Positions 57,047-64,000 of a stretch of 64,000 nucleotides of DNA are shown here, piece by piece. The DNA is from Bradyrhizobium cenepequi (GTDB lineage Bacteria > Pseudomonadota > Alphaproteobacteria > Rhizobiales > Xanthobacteraceae): contig NZ_JAGKJI010000011.1 in NCBI RefSeq assembly GCF_020329485.1, positions 62,001 to 126,000 on the forward strand, written 5' to 3'. Both the position numbers and the translations under genes were made by a program. The notes under the pieces are model-generated. The model saw nothing but the letters and a program-made list of their open reading frames with translations. It had not been told where the DNA came from and searched no databases. Positions within the stretch are counted from its first letter, which is position 1, and each line of letters starts with the position of its first letter.

Positions 57047-58267
57047 TCAAGACGGCATCACGGCCTGTTGCCTGGCTCGCCCCATTGCCATCCCGAAGAA
57101 TAGCAGTGCAAGAAGCGAGCAGAATTCCATCACGCCGGCCATCGATAGCGACGTCCGCCCGTCGAAGAGAACGGCCGTGAGCGCGCTGCTCAATGAGCCG
57201 GATACCATTATAAGACAGTTGACTGCGGCGCTGACGGTGCCCGCCATTTTCGGCAGCTGTTGCAGAGCGCCCTGCATGAGGCCCGGCGCGCCGATCCCTC
57301 CGCTGAATGTGATGGCGACGAAGAGCAGAACGACGACGGTGGTCGGCGTCCAGTTTAAGAACGTCATGGCCAGCAGGACGGTTGATGCAAGCGCCTGAAT
57401 GGTGAATCCGATCGACAACGAGTAATGCGATGGAACGCCCCACGCGTTGAGCCGGCCGTCGAGGAACGCTCCGGCCATCCCGGCCAGTGCCGTCAGGCCG
57501 AAGATGATGCCGTATCGAGTTGAGCTCAACCCGGCGACCTGGACCAGGAAGAGGGCGGATCCTGTCGCATAGGCGGCGACGACTCCGAAGGACGCCGCGG
57601 CGGCAAGGAGGTATGCACGACAGGTCGGATGCGACAGGACGCAGCGATAATCTCCGACAAGTGTCCGCAAGCTCAAGCGGGTCGCCGACCGCGGCTTGAG
57701 GCCATTGTCGGGGCCAAAGCGCAGGCCTGTCAGCAGGAGAATCCCGAGCGCCGCAAGGCTTGCATAGATCGCGCGCCAGCCCGCGAGCTCGAGCAAGGCC
57801 GCTCCGGCCATCGGCGCGGCGATCGGCGAGACGTAGATCGCCATGACGATGCTCGACAGCTTTTGGCGGACGACGGTATCGTCGAACGTGTCGCGGGCGA
57901 TCGCGATGGCAAGCGTCATGGCTGCCGCGCCGATGCCCTGGATGATGCGGCACGCAATCAGCGCCGGCAGTGACGGTGCCAGCGCGCATCCGACCGAGGC
58001 AATGATGAAGATGATGGTACCGAGCGTGACCACCGGTTTGCGGCCGTAGCGATCCGACAGTGGCCCGAACGCCAGCGGAGCAAGGCCGAAGCTGATCATG
58101 TAACTGCTGATCGTCAGGCCGGCGCTATGTACCGGAACCGCGAGAGACGTGGCCGTGTCTGCGAGGGCCGGCAGTGCCATGTCGGTGCCGAAGCCCGGCA
58201 GCGTGGCCATCAAACCGAGCAGACAGGTGAACGCGAGCGAGTCCGTTTTGCCTGGAGGCGCCGTCAT
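57047..58267 (-). CDS. Bcr/CflA-type MFS efflux transporter
   Basis: A 406-residue carrier with about twelve helices. The DHA1 motif A, GPLSDRYGRKPVVTLG, lies near residue 68. IIQGIGAAAMTLAIAIARD is the helix-4 to helix-5 region with the conserved Bcr arginine, followed by SPIAAPMAGAALLELAGWR. The family exports drugs and small metabolites such as bicyclomycin, chloramphenicol or cysteine. It is divergent from the glycosyltransferase gene, with a 16-bp palindrome in the gap. Confidence 0.87.
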   Translation of the reverse strand: MTAPPGKTDSLAFTCLLGLMATLPGFGTDMALPALADTATSLAVPVHSAGLTISSYMISFGLAPLAFGPLSDRYGRKPVVTLGTIIFIIASVGCALAPSLPALIACRIIQGIGAAAMTLAIAIARDTFDDTVVRQKLSSIVMAIYVSPIAAPMAGAALLELAGWRAIYASLAALGILLLTGLRFGPDNGLKPRSATRLSLRTLVGDYRCVLSHPTCRAYLLAAAASFGVVAAYATGSALFLVQVAGLSSTRYGIIFGLTALAGMAGAFLDGRLNAWGVPSHYSLSIGFTIQALASTVLLAMTFLNWTPTTVVVLLFVAITFSGGIGAPGLMQGALQQLPKMAGTVSAAVNCLIMVSGSLSSALTAVLFDGRTSLSMAGVMEFCSLLALLFFGMAMGRARQQAVMPS

Positions 58268-58377
58268 TTGGATTGAGCTTGTCGAAGTTTTATGTCGTCC
58301 GCCGAGCGGCCGCTCGAGGCATCTCGCCCAACACTGTCAGCGGATTATTGCGCACTGATTTCAGTCCGCACGCACTC

Positions 58378-58393
58378 CGTTACGTCGGTAACG
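58378..58393. promoter_or_regulatory. Candidate operator CGTTAC-N4-GTAACG
   Basis: Perfect 16-bp palindrome in the 288-bp gap between the divergent efflux and glycosyltransferase genes. Size and symmetry suit a TetR- or MarR-type repressor. No regulator gene is adjacent. Confidence 0.4.
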
Positions 58394-58555
58394 CCAAGCT
58401 GCTTCGACAAGAATTGTTGCGGCTGTAGCGCGTTCGTCCGCTTCGGTGACCTAACCGTAACAGCGGCCGAACAATAATGCGCGGCGTGCTCGGCCCGTCG
58501 CAGTCGACGAGCCCAGTGACCTCGGCTCAACCGTTCAGCTCAACGGAGATCATGC

Positions 58556-59887
58556 ATGAAGGCGCTTCTCGTCTCGTCCCCGATGACGGGGCATCTCCAT
58601 CCAGTAGTGGGAGTAGGGCGGATACTGATCGCCGACGGCTGGGAGGTCATGGGCCTGACATCGAGCTATCTGCGAAACCGCGTCGAAGAGATCGGCGCCA
58701 AATTCCGCAGTTTCGTGCCGGCGGCCGACATCGATACGCGAAATCTCGCCGATTCATTTCCAGAAATCGTGGCGGCGGCACCCGGCGCACAGCAGCTACG
58801 GCTGATCCTGGAGCGTGGGGTCGCCGATTTCATGCTGGCTCAATATGAGAGCATCAAAATCGTTGTGCGGGAGTTTGCTCCCGACATCATCATCGGCGAT
58901 CATCTCATGCTGGGTGTGTTGCCGATGCTGCTCGGTCCCCGCGCGGAGCGGCCGTCCATAGCCTTGCTTGGAACTACATATCTCCTGTCACGTCGGGACG
59001 ACGGCGCTCCGAACGATGCAGGCGTTCCGCCCGCGCGCAACGACCAGCAACAAAGGCAGTATGCCGCGCTCTTTCAAGCGTACGAACAGGCGGTGTTTGG
59101 TCCGGTAGGACGATGCGTAAACGAGTATCTGGTCCAGATCGGAGTGAGCCCGTTGCGAATGAATCTTTATGAAGCGATGGTGGAACTGCCCGATATCTAT
59201 CTGCAGCTGACGGTGCCGCGGTTCGAGCTGCCGCGCCGCGAACTACCGCGTTCGGTACACTTCGTCGGCCCGCTGCCGATCATGCCGAACCGGGCCCCAG
59301 TACCCTGGTGGGCCTACGAACTGGATGGCTCACGCAAAGTCGTCCTTGTCACTCAGGGCACCTTGACCAACAACGACTTCAGCGAGCTGATCCTGCCGAC
59401 GCTGGAGGCGCTGGCGAACGAGCCGGATGTTCTCGTCATCGTCACGACCGGCGGACGTCCGATCGATGTGCTCGGTGGCCCGCTGCCTCAAAATGTGCGC
59501 GTTGCCCAGTATCTCCCGTTTGAGTGGGCGTTGTCGAAAGCCGATGCATTCGTGACGAATGGCGGCTACGGCAGCGTCAATCAAGCCTTGAGTTACGGTG
59601 TCCCCATCGTCGTCGCGGGAACGACAGGCGATCGAGGCGATGTCAGCGTCCGCGTCGCCTGGTCGGGGGTGGGGGTCAATCTGGCAACCAACGCGCCTAC
59701 AGCAGAGCAATTGCGCCTCGCCGTGCGCTCGGTGCTGGATGATCCGAAGTATCGCGAACGCGCAGCGTCGCTGGCGGAGGACATTCGCGAGATCGATACC
59801 ACATCAGAGGTTCGTTGGATTCTTCGGCAACAGATCTCGGTCGCCTCTCAATATGACCTGCGCGCCAGCAAGGCCGCGCAGCGATAA
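58556..59887 (+). CDS. UGT-like glycosyltransferase (GT1, MGT type)
   Basis: A 443-residue GT-B glycosyltransferase of family 1. SPMTGHLHPVVGVGR (residues 8-22) is the acceptor-domain opening. KVVLVTQGTLTNNDF and the donor-site segment VRVAQYLPFEWALSKADAFVTNGGYGSVNQAL (about residues 312-343) match macrolide, flavonoid and rhamnosyl transferases. Acceptor is probably a small lipophilic molecule. It faces an efflux pump gene divergently, which suggests glycosylation and export of a toxic or secreted compound. Confidence 0.87.
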   Translation: MKALLVSSPMTGHLHPVVGVGRILIADGWEVMGLTSSYLRNRVEEIGAKFRSFVPAADIDTRNLADSFPEIVAAAPGAQQLRLILERGVADFMLAQYESIKIVVREFAPDIIIGDHLMLGVLPMLLGPRAERPSIALLGTTYLLSRRDDGAPNDAGVPPARNDQQQRQYAALFQAYEQAVFGPVGRCVNEYLVQIGVSPLRMNLYEAMVELPDIYLQLTVPRFELPRRELPRSVHFVGPLPIMPNRAPVPWWAYELDGSRKVVLVTQGTLTNNDFSELILPTLEALANEPDVLVIVTTGGRPIDVLGGPLPQNVRVAQYLPFEWALSKADAFVTNGGYGSVNQALSYGVPIVVAGTTGDRGDVSVRVAWSGVGVNLATNAPTAEQLRLAVRSVLDDPKYRERAASLAEDIREIDTTSEVRWILRQQISVASQYDLRASKAAQR

Positions 59888-60154
59888 GGCCTCATCTGCC
59901 ATCACATAGTCGACGGTGTTATTGTCCGACAGAGAGAGGTGCGCAATGTTTTCAGGCGATTTCTTAAAAAGTCGATAAGTTACAGCAGTTTACCGGAAGA
60001 TCAAAGGTCCTCGGAACATTGAATTCTCTGGGACCGGTTGCACGCCTGGCAGCATTGGCGCTAGTTTTGGTCCGACAATAATGGCTCTCGCTCCGTCGGG
60101 GACGGGCGGTAGGCGAAGGCTTGAACTTGTATTGGATGGGGAGGCCGAGGCCGC

Positions 60155-61243
60155 GTGATTGCTGATCCGCCGCCTGGACATGCGGGACTATTGTCGGCCG
60201 CGGACACCGCGCCGTCCGACTGGGATCGCCTTGCGCGCTATCTGGAAGCGCACGGTATGCGCCTCGATCTGACGCAGCCGATCCGGCAGTTCGCCGGCGG
60301 CCTCGCCAATCGCAACTATCTCCTGATCGTCAACGGTGCTCCGGCGGTGCTGCGTCGTCCGCCCGATGGCGATCTGCCGCCGGGCGCCCATGACATGGCA
60401 CGCGAGCATCGCATCCTGTCGCGGCTTGCGGATGCGCTCCCGTTCATCGCAAGAGGCCTGCACTACTGCGGCGACCGCAGCATCATCGGCGTTCCCTTTC
60501 AACTGATCGAGTACCGCGCGGGGCTCGTGATCCGCGGCGCCGATCTCTCGCCGCTGCAACGACGCGATGATGCGCCCGAGATTCTCTCGGAGATGATGGT
60601 TGCGACGCTGGCCGCGCTGCACGGGGTCGACGCGCGCGCCATCGGTCTTGAGGACCTTGGCCGCCCCGAGGGATTCATCGCCCGCGCGATTGCCGGCTGG
60701 TCGAAACGCGGGGCGCTGGTTGCCGAGGACGGCGCGTTGCAAGGTCTGCTGCAGGACATCTCAAAGTGGCTGTTCCGGCAGACATTCCGCGAGCGGACGC
60801 CGACGCTTCTGCACTGTGATTTCAAGCTCGACAATCTGATCCTGAATCCCGAGACGCTCTCGCCGGTCGCGCTGGTCGACTGGGACATGGGCACGCGGGG
60901 CGATCCGCTGTTCGACCTGGCGACGCTCTTGAGCTACTGGGCGCAGCCAGACGATTCGCCGGCGCTGCAGCGCCTGCAGCAGATGCCGACGACTCATACC
61001 GGATTCTGGCGACGTGCCGACGTCGCCCGGCGCTATGCCGACCTCACCGGACTTGACATCGACGACCTGCCGGCAATGCGCGTGCTTGCGCTGTTCAAGC
61101 TCGGCATCGTGTTCCTGCAACTGCACCGGCAATGGGTCAATGGCGCGGTGAAGGACCATCGCTATGCCGAGTTCGCCCGCCTTGGCGAAGACATTCTTCT
61201 GGTGGCGCGCGACGCTACGACCGGAGCTGAACAAGGAATCTGA
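60155..61243 (+). CDS. APH-family small-molecule kinase (ACAD10/11- or LvaA-like)
   Basis: A 362-residue phosphotransferase of the aminoglycoside-phosphotransferase fold, starting with GTG. The catalytic loop is HCDFKLDN (His220, Asp222, Asn227) and the metal-binding motif is VDWDMGTRGDPLFDLA (Asp242). Kinases of this type next to acyl-CoA dehydrogenases phosphorylate 4-hydroxyacyl-CoA, as in LvaA of Pseudomonas putida and the N-terminal half of human ACAD10/11. The stop overlaps the dehydrogenase start, so the two are coupled. True antibiotic resistance is unlikely in this setting. Confidence 0.87.
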   Translation: MIADPPPGHAGLLSAADTAPSDWDRLARYLEAHGMRLDLTQPIRQFAGGLANRNYLLIVNGAPAVLRRPPDGDLPPGAHDMAREHRILSRLADALPFIARGLHYCGDRSIIGVPFQLIEYRAGLVIRGADLSPLQRRDDAPEILSEMMVATLAALHGVDARAIGLEDLGRPEGFIARAIAGWSKRGALVAEDGALQGLLQDISKWLFRQTFRERTPTLLHCDFKLDNLILNPETLSPVALVDWDMGTRGDPLFDLATLLSYWAQPDDSPALQRLQQMPTTHTGFWRRADVARRYADLTGLDIDDLPAMRVLALFKLGIVFLQLHRQWVNGAVKDHRYAEFARLGEDILLVARDATTGAEQGI

Positions 61244-62439
61244 TGATGCACCAACTCGACATGAACTTTTCGCTGCCGCCACGCGTGTCCGAACTGGCCG
61301 ATCGCGTGAAAGCGTTCGTCAAGGACACCGTCGTTCCGTTCGAGAAGGACAAGCGCTGGACCTCCCATGGGCCAACGGATGATCTGCGGCGCGAGCTTAA
61401 TGCGCTGGCGCGCCAGGCCGGTGTATTCGCGCCGCACGCGCCGACGGAATATGGTGGCCAGCACCTGTCGCATATCGGTCGCGCCGCTGTGTTCACCGCC
61501 GCTGGCTATTCCATGCTGGGTCCCGTGGCGCTGCATTGCGCCGCGCCTGATGAGGGCAACATCCATCTGCTTGATGTCGTCGCCCGGCCCGATCAACGTG
61601 GGCGCTACCTCAAGCCGCTCGCGACCGGCGAAGTCCGCTCCTGCTTCTGCATGACGGAGCCTGCCCCCGGCGCTGGCTCCGATCCCGGCCAGTTGCAGAC
61701 CACGGCGCGGCGCGACGGCAATGACTGGGTGATCGACGGCGAGAAATGGCTGATCACGGGCGCAGAGGGTGCGGCGTTTGCGATCATCATGGCCAAGACG
61801 AGCGGTGCAGGAATGGAGGGGGCAGCCACCATGTTCCTCGCTGATATGTCTGATCCCGCCATTAGGATCGAACGCACGCTCGACACCATCGATTCCTCCT
61901 TTGTCGGTGGGCACGCGGTGGTCCGCTTCAATGGACTTCGCGTGCCCGCCGACGCCGTGCTCGGCGAGATCGGACAGGGATTTCGGCACGCCCAGGTTCG
62001 CCTCGCGCCGGCGCGGCTCACGCATTGCATGCGCTGGCTCGGCGCGGCGATCCGGGCCCAGGAGATCGCAACCGAGTTCGCGCGCCGTCGCACCGCGTTT
62101 GGCAAGCCGCTCGGCGAGCACGAGGGCGTCTCCTTCATGCTGGCCGACAACGCGATGGATATCCACCAAGCGCAACTGACGATCTGGCACACAGCGTGGC
62201 TGCTCGACAAAGGCGAGCGTGCGTCGACCGAGAGCTCGATGGCGAAGGTGATCTGCTCGGAAGCGATCGCGCGCGTCGCCGACCGCTCGCTGCAGATCCT
62301 CGGCGGACTCGGCACCACGCGCGACACGGTGGTCGAGCGGTTCTACCGCGACATCCGCGCCTTCCGCATCTATGACGGCCCATCGGAAGTGCACCGCTGG
62401 GCGATCGGACGGCGGATCGTGACCCATGGCGGAAGATAG
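61243..62439 (+). CDS. Acyl-CoA dehydrogenase, ACAD10/11-like
   Basis: A 398-residue FAD-dependent acyl-CoA dehydrogenase fold. CFCMTEPAPGAGSDP is the FAD/substrate segment (about residues 130-144), TAFGKPLGEHEGVSFMLAD is the helix region, and QILGGLGTTRDTVVERFYRD the tail motif. At the site of the catalytic glutamate of MCAD (IYEGTSQIQ) the protein reads IYDGPSEVH, with Asp378. The same change is seen in ACAD10/11, which act on phosphorylated 4-hydroxyacyl-CoA. Coupled to the kinase upstream; the acyl-CoA synthetase follows by 64 bp. Confidence 0.9.
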   Translation: MMHQLDMNFSLPPRVSELADRVKAFVKDTVVPFEKDKRWTSHGPTDDLRRELNALARQAGVFAPHAPTEYGGQHLSHIGRAAVFTAAGYSMLGPVALHCAAPDEGNIHLLDVVARPDQRGRYLKPLATGEVRSCFCMTEPAPGAGSDPGQLQTTARRDGNDWVIDGEKWLITGAEGAAFAIIMAKTSGAGMEGAATMFLADMSDPAIRIERTLDTIDSSFVGGHAVVRFNGLRVPADAVLGEIGQGFRHAQVRLAPARLTHCMRWLGAAIRAQEIATEFARRRTAFGKPLGEHEGVSFMLADNAMDIHQAQLTIWHTAWLLDKGERASTESSMAKVICSEAIARVADRSLQILGGLGTTRDTVVERFYRDIRAFRIYDGPSEVHRWAIGRRIVTHGGR

Positions 62440-62503
62440 GGGGCAGTAAGGGCCGCCGAAGGACAGAACAACAAGCGCAAAACGCGCGAACAGGGAGGAA
62501 ATG

Positions 62504-64000
62504 ATGCGCGATATCTGGACACCGCCCAACAAGCCTGCGGTTGAAGGCTATGAAAGCCTGTGCGCCGATTTCCGCTGGCAGGTGCCAGAGACCTTCAATT
62601 TCGGCACCGACATCATCGACCGCCGCGCGCGCGAGCAGGATGGCGCGGCGCTGATCTGGGAGAACGCCGCGGGCGAGACGCGACGCTACAGCTATTCCGA
62701 TCTGTCGCTGCTAGCGAACCGGCTCGCCAATGTGCTGCGGGCGAACGGCGTGGAGAAGGGCGACCGTGTCATCATCATGTTGCCGCGGCTGGCGGAATGG
62801 TTCATCGCGCTGATTGCGGCGATGAAGATCGGCGCGGTGCCGATCCCGTGCATCGAGATGCTGACGGCGCGCGACATCGAGTATCGCGTCGCCAATGCCG
62901 AGGCCAAGGCGGCGATCTGCCGTCCCGAGCAGATCGGCAAGTTCGCCTCCGTGGAGAAGCTGATTGCTGTGAAGATCGCGCTCGGCGAGGCGGCGGGCTG
63001 GCTCGATTGGAATAGCGAACTGGCGCGCGCCTCCGAGACGATCGAGCCGGCGATCGTCCGGGCCGAAGATCCTGCGATCATGTACTATACGTCAGGTTCG
63101 ACCGGCCATCCGAAGGCCGTCGTCCATGCGGCGCGCGCGATCTATGCGTGGCGGGTCTCGGCGATCTACTGGCTCGATCTGCGTCCCGGCGAGGTGATCT
63201 GGTGCACGGCAGACACCGGCTGGAGCAAGGCGGGCACGAGCATCATCTTCGGTCCCTTGAGCTGCGGCGCCTGCGCGTTCTTCTTCGACGGTCCGTTCGT
63301 GCCGAAGGATCGGCTCGAACTCGTGCGCAAGCATCAGGTCACCGTCTACTGCGCGCCCGGCACGGAGCTATCGCGCGTCGTTGGCGAAGTCCGCGCACGC
63401 AGCGATCTCGGCCGGCTGCGCCGCGTCGTCACCGCGGGCGAGGCCATGAACCCCGTCGTCGCCGAGCGCTGGGAAGCGGCGACCGGCATCCGCATCGATG
63501 AAGCCTACGGGCAGACCGAAGCCCTGATGGTTGCGCTGAACTACCCGGGCGAGCGGGTCCGTTACGGTTCGATGGGACGTCCGTCGCCGGGCTCCGATCT
63601 TGATGTGATCGACGCGAGCGGCAACCGCTTGCCGCCGGGTCAGGAAGGCGATCTCGCGTTGAAGATGCCCAGCCCGCAATTGATGCTCGGCTACTGGAAG
63701 GATGCGGAGCGCACCGCGGCCTGCTTTGTCGATGGCGCCGACGGGCGCTGGTTTCTGACCAGCGATCGCGCGGAGAAGGATGCCGACGGCTATCTCTGGT
63801 ATCGCGGACGTTCCGACGATGTCATCAATTCGGCCGGATATCGCATCGGGCCGATCGAGGTCGAGAACGCGCTCGCCGAGCATCCGGCGGTGCAGATGTG
63901 CGCGGTGGTCGGCAGCCCCGATGCCGAGCGCGGCGAGATCGTGAAGGCATTCGTCGTGCTGCGGCAAGGCCATGCGCCATCACCTGAGCTGACGCGCGAA
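62504..64000 (+). CDS. Acyl-CoA synthetase, AMP-forming (3' end outside window)
   Basis: Adenylate-forming synthetase, 499 codons visible and open to the last base. MYYTSGSTGHPKAVVHA (about residue 193) is the P-loop motif. WCTADTGWSKAGTS, DEAYGQTEALMVALNYP and the hinge YRGRSDDVINSAGYRIGPIE follow; the last puts it with medium-chain and acetyl-CoA synthetase-like enzymes. GGAGGAA lies just upstream; ATG at 62504 has better spacing than 62501. As the third gene after the kinase and dehydrogenase it would supply the CoA thioester they act on. Only the final segment of the C-terminal domain is missing. Confidence 0.9.
   Translation, partial: MRDIWTPPNKPAVEGYESLCADFRWQVPETFNFGTDIIDRRAREQDGAALIWENAAGETRRYSYSDLSLLANRLANVLRANGVEKGDRVIIMLPRLAEWFIALIAAMKIGAVPIPCIEMLTARDIEYRVANAEAKAAICRPEQIGKFASVEKLIAVKIALGEAAGWLDWNSELARASETIEPAIVRAEDPAIMYYTSGSTGHPKAVVHAARAIYAWRVSAIYWLDLRPGEVIWCTADTGWSKAGTSIIFGPLSCGACAFFFDGPFVPKDRLELVRKHQVTVYCAPGTELSRVVGEVRARSDLGRLRRVVTAGEAMNPVVAERWEAATGIRIDEAYGQTEALMVALNYPGERVRYGSMGRPSPGSDLDVIDASGNRLPPGQEGDLALKMPSPQLMLGYWKDAERTAACFVDGADGRWFLTSDRAEKDADGYLWYRGRSDDVINSAGYRIGPIEVENALAEHPAVQMCAVVGSPDAERGEIVKAFVVLRQGHAPSPELTRE

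Noticed and set aside
61162-62532. 456-codon open frame on the minus strand
   Set aside because: Antisense shadow of the acyl-CoA dehydrogenase gene, with no domain.

Overview
The window looks like a chromosomal segment of a Bradyrhizobium/Rhodopseudomonas-type alphaproteobacterium. The basis is a high-GC coding style with long shadow ORFs, a GAGCATGATC...GATCATGCTC palindromic intergenic repeat of the kind common in that family, many solute-binding-protein transporters, and mostly short catabolic operons, each beside its own regulator. No rRNA, intact tRNA, CRISPR array, transposase or integrase was seen. Genes run off both ends: PPK2 at the left and an acyl-CoA synthetase at the right.

Layout. 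1-1651 (minus): class III-like polyphosphate kinase 2 and a FabI-type enoyl-ACP reductase. 1652-2596: a non-coding stretch with a degenerate 3' half of a tRNA and an IclR-like palindrome. 2597-9310 (plus): Asp/Glu racemase family protein, quinone-oxidoreductase-like dehydrogenase, thioesterase, SDR, Lrp/AsnC regulator, Liv-type binding protein and acyl-CoA ligase. 9820-14167: MFS carrier, LysR regulator, HAD-family hydrolase and CaiB-type CoA-transferase. 14135-17309: an unassigned PLP enzyme, a DUF6496 protein with a histone-like basic tail, and an exported alpha/beta hydrolase. 17458-30287: a LysR regulator followed by a long operon (class III aminotransferase, M20 deacylase, peptide-type ABC importer, TPP enzyme, BisC-type molybdoenzyme). 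30302-34782 (minus): a complete Liv-type ABC importer.

The most unusual part is 34936-50701. Two MarR paralogues, two HpaB-type flavin monooxygenases with one HpaC-type reductase, an enamidase-like amidohydrolase, a DUF1185 protein, a cupin, UbiX, a TIGR02444 protein, UbiD, a tripartite tricarboxylate transporter, a TPP enzyme and DUF2848 are arranged around four copies of one 19-bp operator. The operator is TAGCT-N9-AGCTA (three perfect copies, one with a single mismatch), and a copy lies in the promoter region of each transcription unit. I read this as one co-regulated route that imports an aromatic or N-heteroaromatic carboxylate, decarboxylates it (UbiD with UbiX-made prenyl-FMN), hydroxylates it (HpaBC) and opens a lactam-like ring (amidohydrolase). 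The substrate is not known from the sequence; pyrrole-2-carboxylate-like chemistry is one hypothesis.

51163-64000: a MetNIQ importer, a membrane diguanylate cyclase, a DUF1127 protein, an orphan Liv-type binding protein, a Bcr/CflA-type efflux pump, a UGT-like glycosyltransferase, and an APH-kinase/acyl-CoA dehydrogenase/acyl-CoA synthetase trio that resembles the ACAD10/11 and Lva systems for 4-hydroxy acids.
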